Shown: positions 1-8,153 of the stretch, in pieces
How positions within the stretch are numbered: position 1 is the first letter of the stretch
Layout of the letters: every line of letters starts with the position of its first letter
Assembly: GCA_003170825.1 (NCBI GenBank)
Contig: PMYL01000029.1
Span: forward strand, 1-38,524
Direction: 5' to 3'
Source of the DNA: Acidobacteriaceae bacterium
GTDB lineage: Bacteria; Acidobacteriota; Terriglobia; Terriglobales; Acidobacteriaceae
Length of the DNA: 38,524 nucleotides
Translations under genes and position numbers: made by a program
The notes under the pieces: generated by a model
Database searches by the model: none
Seen by the model: the letters and a program-made list of their open reading frames with translations, nothing else
Told to the model about the DNA's origin: nothing

Positions 1-37
1 CCGGGGTCCCCAACGACGGGTCCTTGTCGTTGGGGTC
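1..37. repeat. palindromic dispersed repeat (CCCCAACGAC type)
   Basis: The arms CCCCAACGA and TCGTTGGGG face each other across a short loop and are followed by GGGTCCCC-type ends. A diverged second copy lies inside the beta-propeller gene (799-846), and a partial relative lies in 2803-2865. Confidence 0.55.
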
Positions 38-128
38 TTCGTGCGGCCATCCATCGGCGCCATTTGTAGTCGGCGACAAGAGAGGCGGCGACAACGACGA
101 CAGCGAGGATGCCGAGGAGGATCTTCAT
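1..128 (-). CDS. small membrane-anchored protein, N-terminal part (runs off the window)
   Basis: An ATG at 128 on the minus strand opens a frame that stays open to the window edge (42 codons seen). The product starts with a short hydrophobic segment (MKILLGILAVVVVAASLVA), then a basic, tryptophan-containing stretch (KWRRWMAARR), the look of a single-pass or signal-anchored small protein. The last visible residues are encoded by a palindromic repeat (1-37), so the original C-terminus may have been altered by that repeat. It lies downstream of the beta-propeller gene on the same strand. I do not recognise a family. The hydrophobic N-terminus supports a real gene, but the missing 3' end keeps confidence moderate. 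Confidence 0.45.
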   Translation of the reverse strand, partial: MKILLGILAVVVVAASLVADYKWRRWMAARRPQRQGPVVGDP

Positions 129-137
129 GGTGTGTTC

Positions 138-166
138 AGAGATCAGAGATCAGTTACGAGTTTTGA
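138..166. repeat. degenerate heptamer array
   Basis: About four 7-bp units read AGAGATC AGAGATC AGTTACG AGTTTTG. This is the smallest of ten such arrays in the window, placed just upstream of the small membrane protein gene at the left edge. Confidence 0.45.
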
Positions 167-176
167 AATGTCAGGA

Positions 177-236
177 AGCCACCCTGGCGGCAAAAAGTCG
201 CCTTGGCGACACGCCGCGAAGGTGGGGCACCCGACT
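177..236. repeat. remnant of the GGGGCACC-ended repeat
   Basis: The segment has facing GGCGGC/GCCGC-type arms and ends in AAGGTGGGGCACCCG. The same ending occurs at 2925-2959, and a related one in the hairpins at 3521, 15717 and 38474. It is diverged and its limits are approximate. Confidence 0.4.
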
Positions 237-237
237 C

Positions 238-1329
238 TTAGCGTCCGACGACGAGGACGGTGAAGCTGCCGGGGACGATGGTTGGGCGGGGACGCGGATT
301 GTTGGGGGTGGACTCGGGACGGGGGCCGAACTCGGCGGTGATCAGGTAGATGCGGTCGGCGGCGGAGTCGTATGCCATGGTGCGCGCGCCGCGCTGGGTG
401 GGCAGGCTCTGGACGGTGGGATAGCCAGGGGCGGCGGCATCGATGACGGAAAGGACTCCTTCTCCGCAAGAGGCGAAGGCCAGCTTATGGGCGGCATACC
501 AATCGGCGCCATCGGGGCCGTCAGCGATCGCAGCGGTGGCGAGTGACTTGCCAGACTTGGCGTCGGTCACTGCCATTTTCTTGCCGTCGCAGGCCGAGAA
601 GAGCCGTCCGCCGGCGATGTCGAAGGCCAGGCCGCTGGGCCCGTCGCAGCCGGTGAGCGGCCACTCGGAGGTGAGCTTGTCGGTTTTAGCGTCCAGGCGG
701 ACGATCTCATTTTTGTCTTCGATGTTCACGAAGATCGTGCCCTTGCCATCGACGGCGGCGAACTCGGGCTTGCCGGGGAGCGGGATGGTGACGACGACTC
801 TCCACCCCAGCGACGAAGACCCGTCGCCGGGGGCCCCAGCCGTACGACTGGTGGCGCTGATGACGGAGACGTCGTGGCTGCGGCCGTTGAAGGCCCAGAC
901 GGTTTGGGTGGCTGGCTCAAAGACGATGCCGTCGGGGTTTTGGCCGGCGGGGATGGTGGCGACGGCGGCCAGGGTGGCGCGGTCGAAAACGACTACGGCG
1001 TTGCCGCCGCCGTCGGAGATGTAGCCGAATTTGCCGGCGGTGTCGAGCGCGATGCCGTGAGTGCCGTGGAGGTTGGCGATGGAGCCGACGAGCTTACCGG
1101 TATGGGTATCAACCACATCGACGCGGTTGCCGTGGGTGAGATAGAGGCGATGGGCCGGAGGATCGGCGAGCAGGCAATCCCAGCCGCCGTCGCCGCCGAT
1201 TTTCCAGCGGTCGAGGATTTTGTAGGGCTGCTGGGCGGAGAGCAGGGTTGGGGCGGCGAGAAGGCCGCACAACAGGGCCGCGGCTGCGAAGGACCGGGCG
1301 AGAAGACGAAAGCTGGGCTGGTTGGGCAT
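238..1329 (-). CDS. secreted YVTN-type beta-propeller protein
   Basis: 363 residues. The N-terminus is a signal peptide (basic start, hydrophobic 12-30, cleavage near LLSAQ). The rest is made of repeated blades with the YVTN/NHL pattern, for example HGIALDTAGKFGYISDGGGN (about 91-110) and NPDGIVFEPATQTVWAFNGR (131-150), as in periplasmic or extracellular seven-bladed propellers. Such proteins usually act as binding scaffolds; no catalytic residue is evident. Residues about 162-177 (AGAPGDGSSSLGW) interrupt a normal blade strand and are encoded by a palindromic DNA repeat, an in-frame insertion in a loop. The gene diverges from the glycosyltransferase at 1470 across 140 bp that include the hairpin arms GGGGCC (1401-1406) and GGCCCC (1414-1419). 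Confidence 0.85.
   Translation of the reverse strand: MPNQPSFRLLARSFAAAALLCGLLAAPTLLSAQQPYKILDRWKIGGDGGWDCLLADPPAHRLYLTHGNRVDVVDTHTGKLVGSIANLHGTHGIALDTAGKFGYISDGGGNAVVVFDRATLAAVATIPAGQNPDGIVFEPATQTVWAFNGRSHDVSVISATSRTAGAPGDGSSSLGWRVVVTIPLPGKPEFAAVDGKGTIFVNIEDKNEIVRLDAKTDKLTSEWPLTGCDGPSGLAFDIAGGRLFSACDGKKMAVTDAKSGKSLATAAIADGPDGADWYAAHKLAFASCGEGVLSVIDAAAPGYPTVQSLPTQRGARTMAYDSAADRIYLITAEFGPRPESTPNNPRPRPTIVPGSFTVLVVGR
799..846. repeat. palindromic repeat inserted in frame in the beta-propeller gene
   Basis: The arms CCCCAGCGAC and GTCGCCGGGG differ from perfect complementarity at one base. The sequence is a diverged copy of the repeat at 1-37. It encodes about 16 residues that break a blade between SATS and VVVTIPLPG. 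Confidence 0.6.
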
Positions 1330-1469
1330 GGAAGGCTCCGTGTGGAAGTCGAACGGAGCAAGGATACCACTTTGCGATGGTTGTGGCGTGACGGCAGGGC
1401 GGGGCCGGCCTCAGGCCCCGATGCATTACCCTCATAGCTGCGGGCCAAGAGCGGCCCAGGGACGTACAT

Positions 1470-2747
1470 TTGCGCATTGTTCTGTCGAACATCGGGACCT
1501 TCGGCGACATCAATCCACTGATTGCGATTGCGCTGGAGTTGAAGCGGCGTGGGCACGTGCCGGTGATGGCGGTGCCGGCGGTCTTCGAGCCGAAGATCGT
1601 GCCGCTGGGGCTGGAATTTCACGCGGTTCGGCCGGATATCGACCCCACCAACACCATCCAGGTGGAGATGATTTACGACGTGCGCAAGGGTACGGAGCGG
1701 GGGTTGCGCGAGTTTCTGTTTCCGGTGCTGCGCGAGACGTATGATGATCTGCTGGATGCGGCGACCAAGCCGGAGCGGGCCGATTTGCTGTTGCTGGGCG
1801 AACTGAACTATGCGGGGCCGCTGGTGGCCGAGGTGACGGGGATCAAGTGGGCCAGCTATGTGCTGGCGCCGCTCTCGTTCTTCTCCGCTTTCGATCCTCC
1901 GGTTTTGCCCCCGTATCCACGGATGGCGCGGGCGGACAAGGCGGTGCCGGGCTTCGGGCGGGTGATCAAGCGGCTGGCGCGGTTTGTGAGCCGGAAGTGG
2001 CCGCAGCCGATCTACGATCTGCGCAGCGAGCTGGGGCTGCCCAAGGGCAAGAATCCGCTGTTCGACGCCAAACACTCGCCTTACCTGGCGCTGGCGCTGT
2101 TTTCGCGTGTGCTGGGCCGGGAGCAGAAGGACTGGCCGGAGAACGCGAAGATTACGGGATTCTGTTATTACGACTCGGATGCGGGGAACGGGGAGTTGCC
2201 GGCGCATCTCGAAGAGTTTCTGGTCGCGGGGCCTGCGCCGGTGGTGTTTACGCTGGGGTCGGCGGCGGTGCTGACGGCGGGGCGGTTCTACGAGTTCTCA
2301 GCCAAGGCGGCGATCCGGCTGGGAGTGCGGGCGGTGCTGCTGATCGGCACGGACCCGCGCAATAGGCCGCGGCAAACGCTGCCGGAGACGATTTGCGTGG
2401 CCGAATACGCGCCTTATTCCAAGCTGTTTCCGCGGGCAGAGCTGGTGGTGCACCAGGGCGGGGTAGGGACGACGGCGCAGTGCCTGCGGGCGGGCAAGCC
2501 GATGCTGATTATGCCCTACTCGCACGACCAGCCGGACAACGGCAGGCGGATGCGGCGGCTGAAAGTGGCGCGGGTGATTCAGCGTGGGAACTACACGCCG
2601 CTGAGGGTGGCGCGGAAGCTGAAGGCGATGCTGGCGGAGCCCAAGTTTGCGCGGCGGGCAGAGCTGGTGGCGCACCGGCTGGAGCAGGAGGACGGGGTGC
2701 GGTCGGCTTGCGATGCGCTGGAAGAGTTGTACCGGAGCACGCGGTAG
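1470..2747 (+). CDS. GT-B glycosyltransferase, UGT/MGT (GT1) type
   Basis: 425 residues. The N-terminus (MRIVLSNIGTFGDINPLIAI) matches the GT1 acceptor-domain opening. The C-terminal nucleotide-sugar signature is HQGGVGTTAQCLRAGKPMLI (328-347), followed by DQPDN (353-357), where the Asp-Gln pair normally contacts the sugar. Relatives transfer hexoses from UDP- or TDP-sugars to lipids, sterols or natural products; the acceptor here cannot be told from sequence. The start is a TTG, chosen because AGGGA (1458-1462) stands 7 nt upstream and the family motif begins at once. No signal peptide is seen, so it is cytoplasmic or peripheral. It stands alone between the propeller and the complex I cluster. 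Confidence 0.85.
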   Translation: MRIVLSNIGTFGDINPLIAIALELKRRGHVPVMAVPAVFEPKIVPLGLEFHAVRPDIDPTNTIQVEMIYDVRKGTERGLREFLFPVLRETYDDLLDAATKPERADLLLLGELNYAGPLVAEVTGIKWASYVLAPLSFFSAFDPPVLPPYPRMARADKAVPGFGRVIKRLARFVSRKWPQPIYDLRSELGLPKGKNPLFDAKHSPYLALALFSRVLGREQKDWPENAKITGFCYYDSDAGNGELPAHLEEFLVAGPAPVVFTLGSAAVLTAGRFYEFSAKAAIRLGVRAVLLIGTDPRNRPRQTLPETICVAEYAPYSKLFPRAELVVHQGGVGTTAQCLRAGKPMLIMPYSHDQPDNGRRMRRLKVARVIQRGNYTPLRVARKLKAMLAEPKFARRAELVAHRLEQEDGVRSACDALEELYRSTR

Positions 2748-3099
2748 GGGAAGCCTCAGGCGAATGATCCGAAACCACTGCTGCCAAGTGGTTTTTTCTT
2801 TCCGGGGTCCCCCGCGATGCCCCGACCCTGGAGGGTACCCCGGCACCCACTTTGTCGCTGGGGTGGAAGTAAAAGCCGCCCTGCACAATGCCAGAAAGAC
2901 CACACAAATCGGAAAAACGTTTTAGCCGCGATAAAGCTGCGGCGAAGGTGGGGCACCCGCAGCCAGTGGTTGCAGCGGGCGGTTCACAGGATGGGATGAA
3001 CAGGGAGAAAATGAAGCTGGATGGCGGGAAGAGGCACATCCTCTTAGCCAAAACCGCCCGTAAACTGGTACGTTGATTCAGAAGGATTTCATTTCGAAG
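2748..3099. other. intergenic region rich in repeat remnants
   Basis: No convincing gene. It holds a GGGGTCCCC-type fragment with GGGTACCCC (2803-2865), related to the palindrome at 1-37, and a GGGGCACC-ended fragment (2925-2959). It probably carries the promoter of the nuo cluster, but I cannot place -10 and -35 boxes convincingly. Confidence 0.4.
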
Positions 3100-3471
3100 A
3101 TGGCCTCAAGTCCCTATTTTTCTCTGGCAGTTCTGTTTGTGGCGGCGTTGGGCTTTGGGCTGACCCCGTTGGGGTTGGCGTGGCTGTGGGGAAGGGTGTT
3201 TTCGCCGGCCAAGCCGAACGCGGTGAAGAACGCGATCTACGAGTGCGGACTCGAGTCCAGGGGCGATGCGTGGATGCAGTTCCGCTCGGCATACTACCTG
3301 TACGCAATCATCTTTCTGATTTTCGATGTGGAAGCCGTGTTTCTGCTGCCGTTTGCGGTGGCGTTTACCGGGCTGGGCGCGGCGGCCTGCGTGGCCATGC
3401 TGGTGTTTGTGCTGATGCTGATCGAGGGCCTGGCGTGGGCCTGGGCCAAGGGCGTGCTGACGTGGGCGTGA
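3100..3471 (+). CDS. nuoA: complex I subunit A (NuoA/NdhC)
   Basis: About 123 residues with three membrane segments. The family markers are YECGLES (47-53) on the loop after helix 1 and the helix FLIFDVEAVFLLP (72-84) with its buried acidic residues. NuoA packs beside NuoH at the junction of the peripheral and membrane arms. I chose ATG 3100 because it gives the usual short N-terminus; the frame also allows a TTG at 3073, which has no ribosome binding site, and GAAGGA lies at 3081-3086. It is the first gene of the cluster, and a heptamer array plus a hairpin follow before nuoB. Confidence 0.9.
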   Translation: MASSPYFSLAVLFVAALGFGLTPLGLAWLWGRVFSPAKPNAVKNAIYECGLESRGDAWMQFRSAYYLYAIIFLIFDVEAVFLLPFAVAFTGLGAAACVAMLVFVLMLIEGLAWAWAKGVLTWA

Positions 3472-3475
3472 GACG

Positions 3476-3516
3476 AGGGAATAGGGATCAGGGACTAGGG
3501 ACTAGGGAACAGGGGG
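3476..3516. repeat. degenerate heptamer array (nuoA-nuoB gap, first part)
   Basis: Units read GGGAATA GGGATCA GGGACTA GGGACTA GGGAACA, starting just after the nuoA stop. Confidence 0.65.
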
Positions 3517-3520
3517 CTTT

Positions 3521-3569
3521 GTGGTTTCCCACCCTTGCGCCAGAGAAAAGGCGCAAGGATGGGGCACCC
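3521..3569. repeat. GGGGCACC-ended hairpin repeat, copy A
   Basis: A long stem of CCCACCCTTGCGCC facing GGCGCAAGGATGGG with one mismatch, purine-rich loop, and the ending GGGGCACCC. Copies B (15717) and C (38474) keep the same layout. No T-run follows, so it does not look like a simple terminator. Confidence 0.7.
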
Positions 3570-3597
3570 AGCTGATTGGCGAGTATTGAGAACGAAA

Positions 3598-3636
3598 AAC
3601 TGATCACTGACGACCGATCACTGACAACTGGAATCT
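3598..3636. repeat. degenerate heptamer array (nuoA-nuoB gap, second part)
   Basis: Units read ACTGATC ACTGACG ACCGATC ACTGACA ACTGGAA, running straight into the GGAG ribosome binding site (3637-3640) of nuoB. Confidence 0.65.
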
Positions 3637-3646
3637 GGAGCGGGCG

Positions 3647-4261
3647 ATGGCGGTGGATGAGGGGCTGAAGATCGAACTGGGCAAGCAAGGGGTCTTCGTG
3701 ACGACCATCGAGGAGCTCTACAACTGGGGGCGGCGGAGCTCGATCTGGCCGATGCAGTTCGGGCTGGCTTGCTGCGCGATCGAGATGATTGCGACGACGA
3801 TGGCGCGGTACGACCTGGCGCGGTTCGGGGCGGAGGTCTTCAGGCCGTCGCCGCGGCAGGCCGACCTGATGATCATCTCCGGGACGGTGACGAAAAAGAT
3901 GGCGCCGCAGGTGGTGCGGCTCTACAACCAGATGGCGGAGCCGAGGTACGTGATTGCGATGGGGGCGTGCGCGATTTCAGGCGGGCCGTTCAAGCAGGGC
4001 TACAACGTGCTGAAGGGGATCGACCGGTACATCCCGGTGGATGTGCATATTCCGGGGTGCCCGCCGCGGCCGGAGGCGCTGCTGCAGGCGTTCATGACGC
4101 TGCAAAAGAAGATCGATGGGCAGCCTTTGACCGGGCCGGATCGCCCGCGGTTTCTGGACGCGGAGGCGCAGGGCGAGTTTCCCGTGCCGGTGCAGGGAGA
4201 GCACGATCTGGAGCCGACGTCGAATCCTGGGGTTTGGACCGTGCCGGTGGTGATTCGATGA
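3647..4261 (+). CDS. nuoB: complex I subunit B (NuoB), N2 cluster protein
   Basis: 204 residues. All four ligands of the terminal [4Fe-4S] cluster N2 are present: the tandem Cys-42/Cys-43 (GLACCAIEM), Cys-108 (GACAISGGP) and Cys-138 (PGCPPRPEA). NuoB passes electrons to quinone together with NuoD. The C-terminus is longer than usual (about 50 residues after PPRPEA, ending [18 protein letters not shown]). The ATG is preceded by GGAG at 6 nt. It is separated from nuoA and nuoC by heptamer arrays, so expression probably depends on its own ribosome binding site rather than translational coupling. Confidence 0.95.
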   Translation: MAVDEGLKIELGKQGVFVTTIEELYNWGRRSSIWPMQFGLACCAIEMIATTMARYDLARFGAEVFRPSPRQADLMIISGTVTKKMAPQVVRLYNQMAEPRYVIAMGACAISGGPFKQGYNVLKGIDRYIPVDVHIPGCPPRPEALLQAFMTLQKKIDGQPLTGPDRPRFLDAEAQGEFPVPVQGEHDLEPTSNPGVWTVPVVIR

Positions 4262-4263
4262 TG

Positions 4264-4299
4264 AAGACAGGGATCAGGGGCCAGGGATCAGGGATCAGC
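4264..4299. repeat. degenerate heptamer array (nuoB-nuoC gap)
   Basis: Units read AGGGATC AGGGGCC AGGGATC AGGGATC. It fills most of the 61-bp gap. Confidence 0.65.
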
Positions 4300-4322
4300 C
4301 GATGGCTTTGAGGGATTAGGAA

Positions 4323-5054
4323 TTGAAGACGGTGGAGGAGATCAAGGCGGCGATCGAGGCGGCCGTGCCGGGCGCAGGGGTGGAGATTGTGGTGAACCCC
4401 AGCGTGAGCGGGCAGCACTCGCTGCGGCTGAGGCCGGGCGATTCTGTATCGGGGGCGGTCGCGGTGGCGAAATTTTTGCGCGACGACCCGGAGCTGGCGC
4501 TGGATTTTCTCTCGAACGTGACCGGGGTGGACTGGCCGGACAAGGAGATTGCCGAGAAGGTGAAGGTGACGCGCACGGTGACGAAGACCGTGGAGGGCGT
4601 TGAACAGGCGGTCGAAGAGACGGTGGAGGAGACGCGGAAGCGCGTGGAGCCGGGATGCCTGGAGGCGGTGTACCACCTGTTTTCAGTGGCCAAGGGACAC
4701 GGGCCGGTGGTGCTCCGGATAAAGACGGAGAACCGGACGGATCAGGTGGAGCTGCCGTCGCTGACTCCGGTCTGGCGGTCGGCGGAGTTCCAGGAGCGGG
4801 AGATCTTCGATCTGTACGGGATTGTGTTTACCGGGCATCCGGACCTGCGGCGGCTGCTGATGTGGGAGGGGTTCAAGGACCACCCGATGCGGCGGGACTA
4901 CGTGGAGCCGGACGACTTTGAATACGAGCCCACGGCGCACGACGAGGTGCTCAAGCGGGCGATGGCGCATCAGGCGAAGCAAAAAGCTGCGGAGACGGTT
5001 GCGGGCGCAGCGGACGCCGGAGCGGGCGCGGAAGGGACGGGCGTCGGCGCATGA
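4323..5054 (+). CDS. nuoC: complex I subunit C (NuoC) with a charged insertion
   Basis: 243 residues. The 30-kDa subunit signature is intact: [20 protein letters not shown], then [12 protein letters not shown] and HPMRRDY. NuoC scaffolds the peripheral arm near NuoB and NuoD. About 37 residues (74-110), rich in Lys, Glu, Thr and Val, are inserted between VDWPD and CLEAVYHL, where most NuoC proteins pass directly from one strand to the next. The C-terminal tail is alanine-rich. The start is TTG with GAGGGA (4310-4315) 7 nt upstream. The gene overlaps nuoD by 4 bp (ATGA), a sign of translational coupling. NuoC and NuoD are separate here, not fused as in E. coli. Confidence 0.93.
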   Translation: MKTVEEIKAAIEAAVPGAGVEIVVNPSVSGQHSLRLRPGDSVSGAVAVAKFLRDDPELALDFLSNVTGVDWPDKEIAEKVKVTRTVTKTVEGVEQAVEETVEETRKRVEPGCLEAVYHLFSVAKGHGPVVLRIKTENRTDQVELPSLTPVWRSAEFQEREIFDLYGIVFTGHPDLRRLLMWEGFKDHPMRRDYVEPDDFEYEPTAHDEVLKRAMAHQAKQKAAETVAGAADAGAGAEGTGVGA

Positions 5055-6229
5055 GCACTTCAGGGTTCGTTCAGGAGAAGGACATGCGGGAGGGCTGGAA
5101 CCGTCCGCCGGTGATGAAACCGGACGGCGAAGGGGAGTTGCTGGAAGTGGCCATGGGGCCGCACCATCCTTCGACGCACGGGGTCTTCCGCATGGATGTG
5201 GCGCTGGACGGGGAGCGGGTGATCCGGCTGAAGCCGGTCTTCGGCTACCTGCACAGGAACCACGAAAAGATTGCCGAAGGGATGAGCTACCTGGGGTCGA
5301 TGCCGTTCACGGACCGGCTGGACTACCTCTGTCCGCTGACCAACAACTGGGCGTATGCGCTGGCGGTGGAGAAGCTGACCGGGCAGGAGGTTCCCGAGCG
5401 CGCCGAGTACCTCAGGGTGATTCTGGGCGAGCTGACGCGGGTGCAGAACCACGCTTCTTCCATTGGATTTTTGATTCAGGAGATGGGCGCTAGCGGGACG
5501 CCGCTGATGTACGCCTTCAAGGCGCGGGAGAAGATTCTGGACCTGTTCGAGGAGCTGACCGGGGCGCGGATGATGTGCAACTACATGCGCTTCGGGGGCT
5601 GCCGCGTGGATGCTTCGGCGGCCTGGCTGGATGCGACGCGCAAGGTGGTGGCAGGGCTGCCCGGGTTTGTGGATGAGTTCGAGCGGCTGCTGAGGACCAA
5701 TGAGATATTGATGGCACGCACGCAGGGGGTGGGCATTCTGCGGCCGGAGCTGGCGGTGAACGCCGGGGTTACGGGGCCGATGCTGCGGGCCTCGGGCGTG
5801 AACTACGACATTCGCAAGGTGGGCGGGTACGGGGTCTACAACCGCTTCAAGTTTCGCGTGCCGCTGGGCGATCATTGGGACGTGTACGACCGCTATATGA
5901 TCCGGATGCTGGAGATGCGGGAGTCGATCAAAATTCTGGAGCAGGCGCTGAAGGATATTCCGGGCGGTCCGGTGATGGATGCGAAGGCGAAGCTGCGCGG
6001 CTTCCGTCCCAAGCCGGGCGAGGCCTACGGGCGGATCGAGTCGCCCAAGGGGGAACTGGGCTTTTATCTGATCAGCGACGGGGGACCGAATCCTTATCGC
6101 TACCGGGTGCGGCCGCCGAGTTTGATCAATCTGACGATTCTTGAGGATATGTGCCTGGGACAGAATGTGGCCGACGTGGTGCTGATCTTTGGCAGCGTGG
6201 ATATTATTTTGGGGGAAGTGGATCGGTAG
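5051..6229 (+). CDS. nuoD: complex I subunit D (NuoD), 49-kDa quinone-site subunit
   Basis: 392 residues, full length. It shows GPHHPSTHG (36-44), the loop that holds the quinone-site histidine, and [12 protein letters not shown] (88-99), which carries the quinone-site tyrosine. It ends in the conserved DIILGEVDR. With NuoB it forms the quinone reduction site at the top of the membrane arm. The ATG overlaps the nuoC stop. Nothing unusual is seen in the protein. The stop codon is the first base triplet of a 91-bp heptamer array that separates it from nuoI. Confidence 0.96.
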   Translation: MSTSGFVQEKDMREGWNRPPVMKPDGEGELLEVAMGPHHPSTHGVFRMDVALDGERVIRLKPVFGYLHRNHEKIAEGMSYLGSMPFTDRLDYLCPLTNNWAYALAVEKLTGQEVPERAEYLRVILGELTRVQNHASSIGFLIQEMGASGTPLMYAFKAREKILDLFEELTGARMMCNYMRFGGCRVDASAAWLDATRKVVAGLPGFVDEFERLLRTNEILMARTQGVGILRPELAVNAGVTGPMLRASGVNYDIRKVGGYGVYNRFKFRVPLGDHWDVYDRYMIRMLEMRESIKILEQALKDIPGGPVMDAKAKLRGFRPKPGEAYGRIESPKGELGFYLISDGGPNPYRYRVRPPSLINLTILEDMCLGQNVADVVLIFGSVDIILGEVDR

Positions 6230-6318
6230 TGGTCAGTGGTCAGTTGTCAGCTGTCAGTTGACCGCTAAAGGTTGGCGGCTAGTAACTGACCACTGAACAC
6301 TGACAACTGGCAACTGTT
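6230..6318. repeat. long degenerate heptamer array (nuoD-nuoI gap)
   Basis: About thirteen units, for example GTGGTCA GTGGTCA GTTGTCA GCTGTCA and, in a second half, ACTGACC ACTGAAC ACTGACA ACTGGCA. The last unit runs into the AGGAGG of nuoI (6319-6324). The halves are roughly complementary (GGTCAGT against ACTGACC) and could fold as a stem. Confidence 0.7.
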
Positions 6319-6330
6319 AGGAGGGGTAAT

Positions 6331-6972
6331 TTGCTGGGCGAGGGGATACTGAAGGGGCTGGCGGAGACGGCGAGGAACTTTGCGGGGAGCTTTGTGTCCG
6401 CGGAGCGGCTGACGACGGTCCAGTATCCGGAGCAGCGGATTGCGCCGATAGAGGCGACGAGGGATTTTCCCTTCCTGGTGTACGACGGCGCGGACTGGGA
6501 GGCCGGAATGCGCTGCGTGGCCTGCCAAATCTGCGAGAAAGAGTGCCCGCCGCAGTGCATTTATATCGAGAAGAGCAAGGACAAGAAGCCGGACTTTGTG
6601 GGCAAGCCGCAGTTTTATCCGGCCCGGTTCGACATCGATATTTCGGTATGCATGAGCTGCCAGATTTGCGTGGAGGTGTGTCCGTTTGAAGCCATCAAGA
6701 TGGACACGGAGTTTGAGCTGAGCACGGAGGACCGGTTCGGCGGACTGTTGTTCGACCGGAAGGAACTGGCCAAGCCGAACGAGCATTATCACAAGATTCA
6801 TCCCACCGAGGCGGCCGAGGTGGACGCGCGGCTGGCCGAGGAAAAGGCCAAGGCCGACGCCAAGGCAAAGGCGGCTGCCGAGGCTGCCGCGGCGAAGGCT
6901 GCCGCACCGGCTAAGACAGCGGCGGTGGGCGATGCTGCTGCCAAGCCGGCTGAAGGGGCGAGCCGAGCATGA
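6331..6972 (+). CDS. nuoI: complex I subunit I (NuoI), 2x[4Fe-4S] ferredoxin-like
   Basis: 213 residues. Two ferredoxin motifs bind clusters N6a and N6b: Cys-62, 65, 68, 72 (CVACQICEKEC) and Cys-107, 110, 113, 117 (CMSCQICVEVC). An Ala/Lys-rich low-complexity tail (about 170-213) is added after the normal C-terminus. The start is TTG with a perfect AGGAGG (6319-6324) 6 nt upstream. nuoI precedes nuoH, the reverse of the E. coli order, and directly follows nuoD because nuoE, nuoF and nuoG are missing. The last base of its codons overlaps nuoH (ATGA). Confidence 0.95.
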   Translation: MLGEGILKGLAETARNFAGSFVSAERLTTVQYPEQRIAPIEATRDFPFLVYDGADWEAGMRCVACQICEKECPPQCIYIEKSKDKKPDFVGKPQFYPARFDIDISVCMSCQICVEVCPFEAIKMDTEFELSTEDRFGGLLFDRKELAKPNEHYHKIHPTEAAEVDARLAEEKAKADAKAKAAAEAAAAKAAAPAKTAAVGDAAAKPAEGASRA

Positions 6973-8144
6973 TCGAGACAGCGGACCAGATATTCGTTCT
7001 GCTCAAACAATGGGTGGTGGGCCTGTTGCCTGCTGGATTGCAGCCGGTGGCCGGCGTGCTGCTGAGCGTGGTGGCGATCATCGCAGTTTTCCCAACGCTG
7101 TTTGCGCTGGCCGTGTGGGTAGAGCGCAAGGCGCTGGGGCGCATGCAAAATCGGATCGGTCCGAACCGCGTGGGACCGCTGGGGATCTTGCAGCCGGTGG
7201 CCGACGGGATCAAGTCGCTGACCAAGGAAGACATCGTTCCGCTGAGCGCCGATGCGGCGGTGCACTTTCTGGCTCCGGTGGTGCTGGTGGTGGCCGTGTT
7301 CATGGGATTTGCGGTGCTGCCCATGGGACGCAATATGGAGCTGGTGGACATGGACGCCGGCCTGCTGTTCTTTTTCGCCATGGGGGCTTCCACGGAGTTG
7401 TCGGTGTTCATGGCGGGATGGTCCAGCCGCAACAAGTACTCCCTGCTGGGCGCGATGCGCGCGGTGGCGCAGATGATCAGCTACGAAGTGGTGCTGCTGC
7501 TGTCGAGCGCGGCGGTGGTGATGATTACCGGGTCGCTCTCGCTGGTGAAGATTGTGGAGGCGCAGAACCACTACACCTGGGGCTTGCCGCACTGGTACAT
7601 CTTCACGCCGTGGGGATGCGCGGGCTTTGTGATGTATGCGATCGCGGCCACGGCGGAGACCAACCGGTCTCCATTCGATCTGCCGGAAGGAGAATCGGAG
7701 CTGGTGGCCGGCTACCACACGGAATATTCCGGATTCAAGTTTGCGCTGTTTTTTCTGGGCGAGTACCTGGCCATGTTTTCGATTTCCGGGCTGGGCACAA
7801 CGCTGTTTCTGGGCGGATGGTCGGCGCCGTTCTCGTTTCTGGGCTGGGTTCCGTCGTGGATATGGTTCTTTGCGAAGGTGATGCTTTCGATTGTTGTGTT
7901 CATCTGGATGCGCGGGACGCTGCCACGGCTAAGGCAGGACCAGCTAATGAATTTTGCGTGGAAGTTTGTTCTGCCGCTTACAATGCTGAATCTGCTGGTC
8001 GCCGGGCTGTGGCGGTTCCTGGGCGATGGGTGGGAGCGGTGGGTGGTCTGTTCGGCGATTCTGGTGCTGGCTTTTGCGGTGATGGGCCGTGAGGGGATGC
8101 GCAGAGAGCACTTTGGGCCGAGGAGATACCGGTATGCGGAGTGA
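6969..8144 (+). CDS. nuoH: complex I subunit H (NuoH)
   Basis: 391 residues with about eight membrane helices. The diagnostic loops are ERKALGRMQNRIGPNRVGP (about 52-70) and ETNRSPFDLPEGESELVAGY (about 230-249), which line the quinone channel and start the proton path. NuoH joins the peripheral arm to the antiporter-like subunits. The length is slightly above the usual 325-350, mostly at the C-terminus. It overlaps the nuoI stop by 4 bp and is followed after 9 bp by nuoJ. Confidence 0.96.
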   Translation: MIETADQIFVLLKQWVVGLLPAGLQPVAGVLLSVVAIIAVFPTLFALAVWVERKALGRMQNRIGPNRVGPLGILQPVADGIKSLTKEDIVPLSADAAVHFLAPVVLVVAVFMGFAVLPMGRNMELVDMDAGLLFFFAMGASTELSVFMAGWSSRNKYSLLGAMRAVAQMISYEVVLLLSSAAVVMITGSLSLVKIVEAQNHYTWGLPHWYIFTPWGCAGFVMYAIAATAETNRSPFDLPEGESELVAGYHTEYSGFKFALFFLGEYLAMFSISGLGTTLFLGGWSAPFSFLGWVPSWIWFFAKVMLSIVVFIWMRGTLPRLRQDQLMNFAWKFVLPLTMLNLLVAGLWRFLGDGWERWVVCSAILVLAFAVMGREGMRREHFGPRRYRYAE

Positions 8145-8153
8145 GGTTTGCCT

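Noticed and set aside
993..2207. A 404-codon minus-strand frame opposite the GT1 gene
   Set aside because: It is Arg/His/Gln/Pro-rich, typical of an antisense shadow; the plus-strand frame has the glycosyltransferase motifs.
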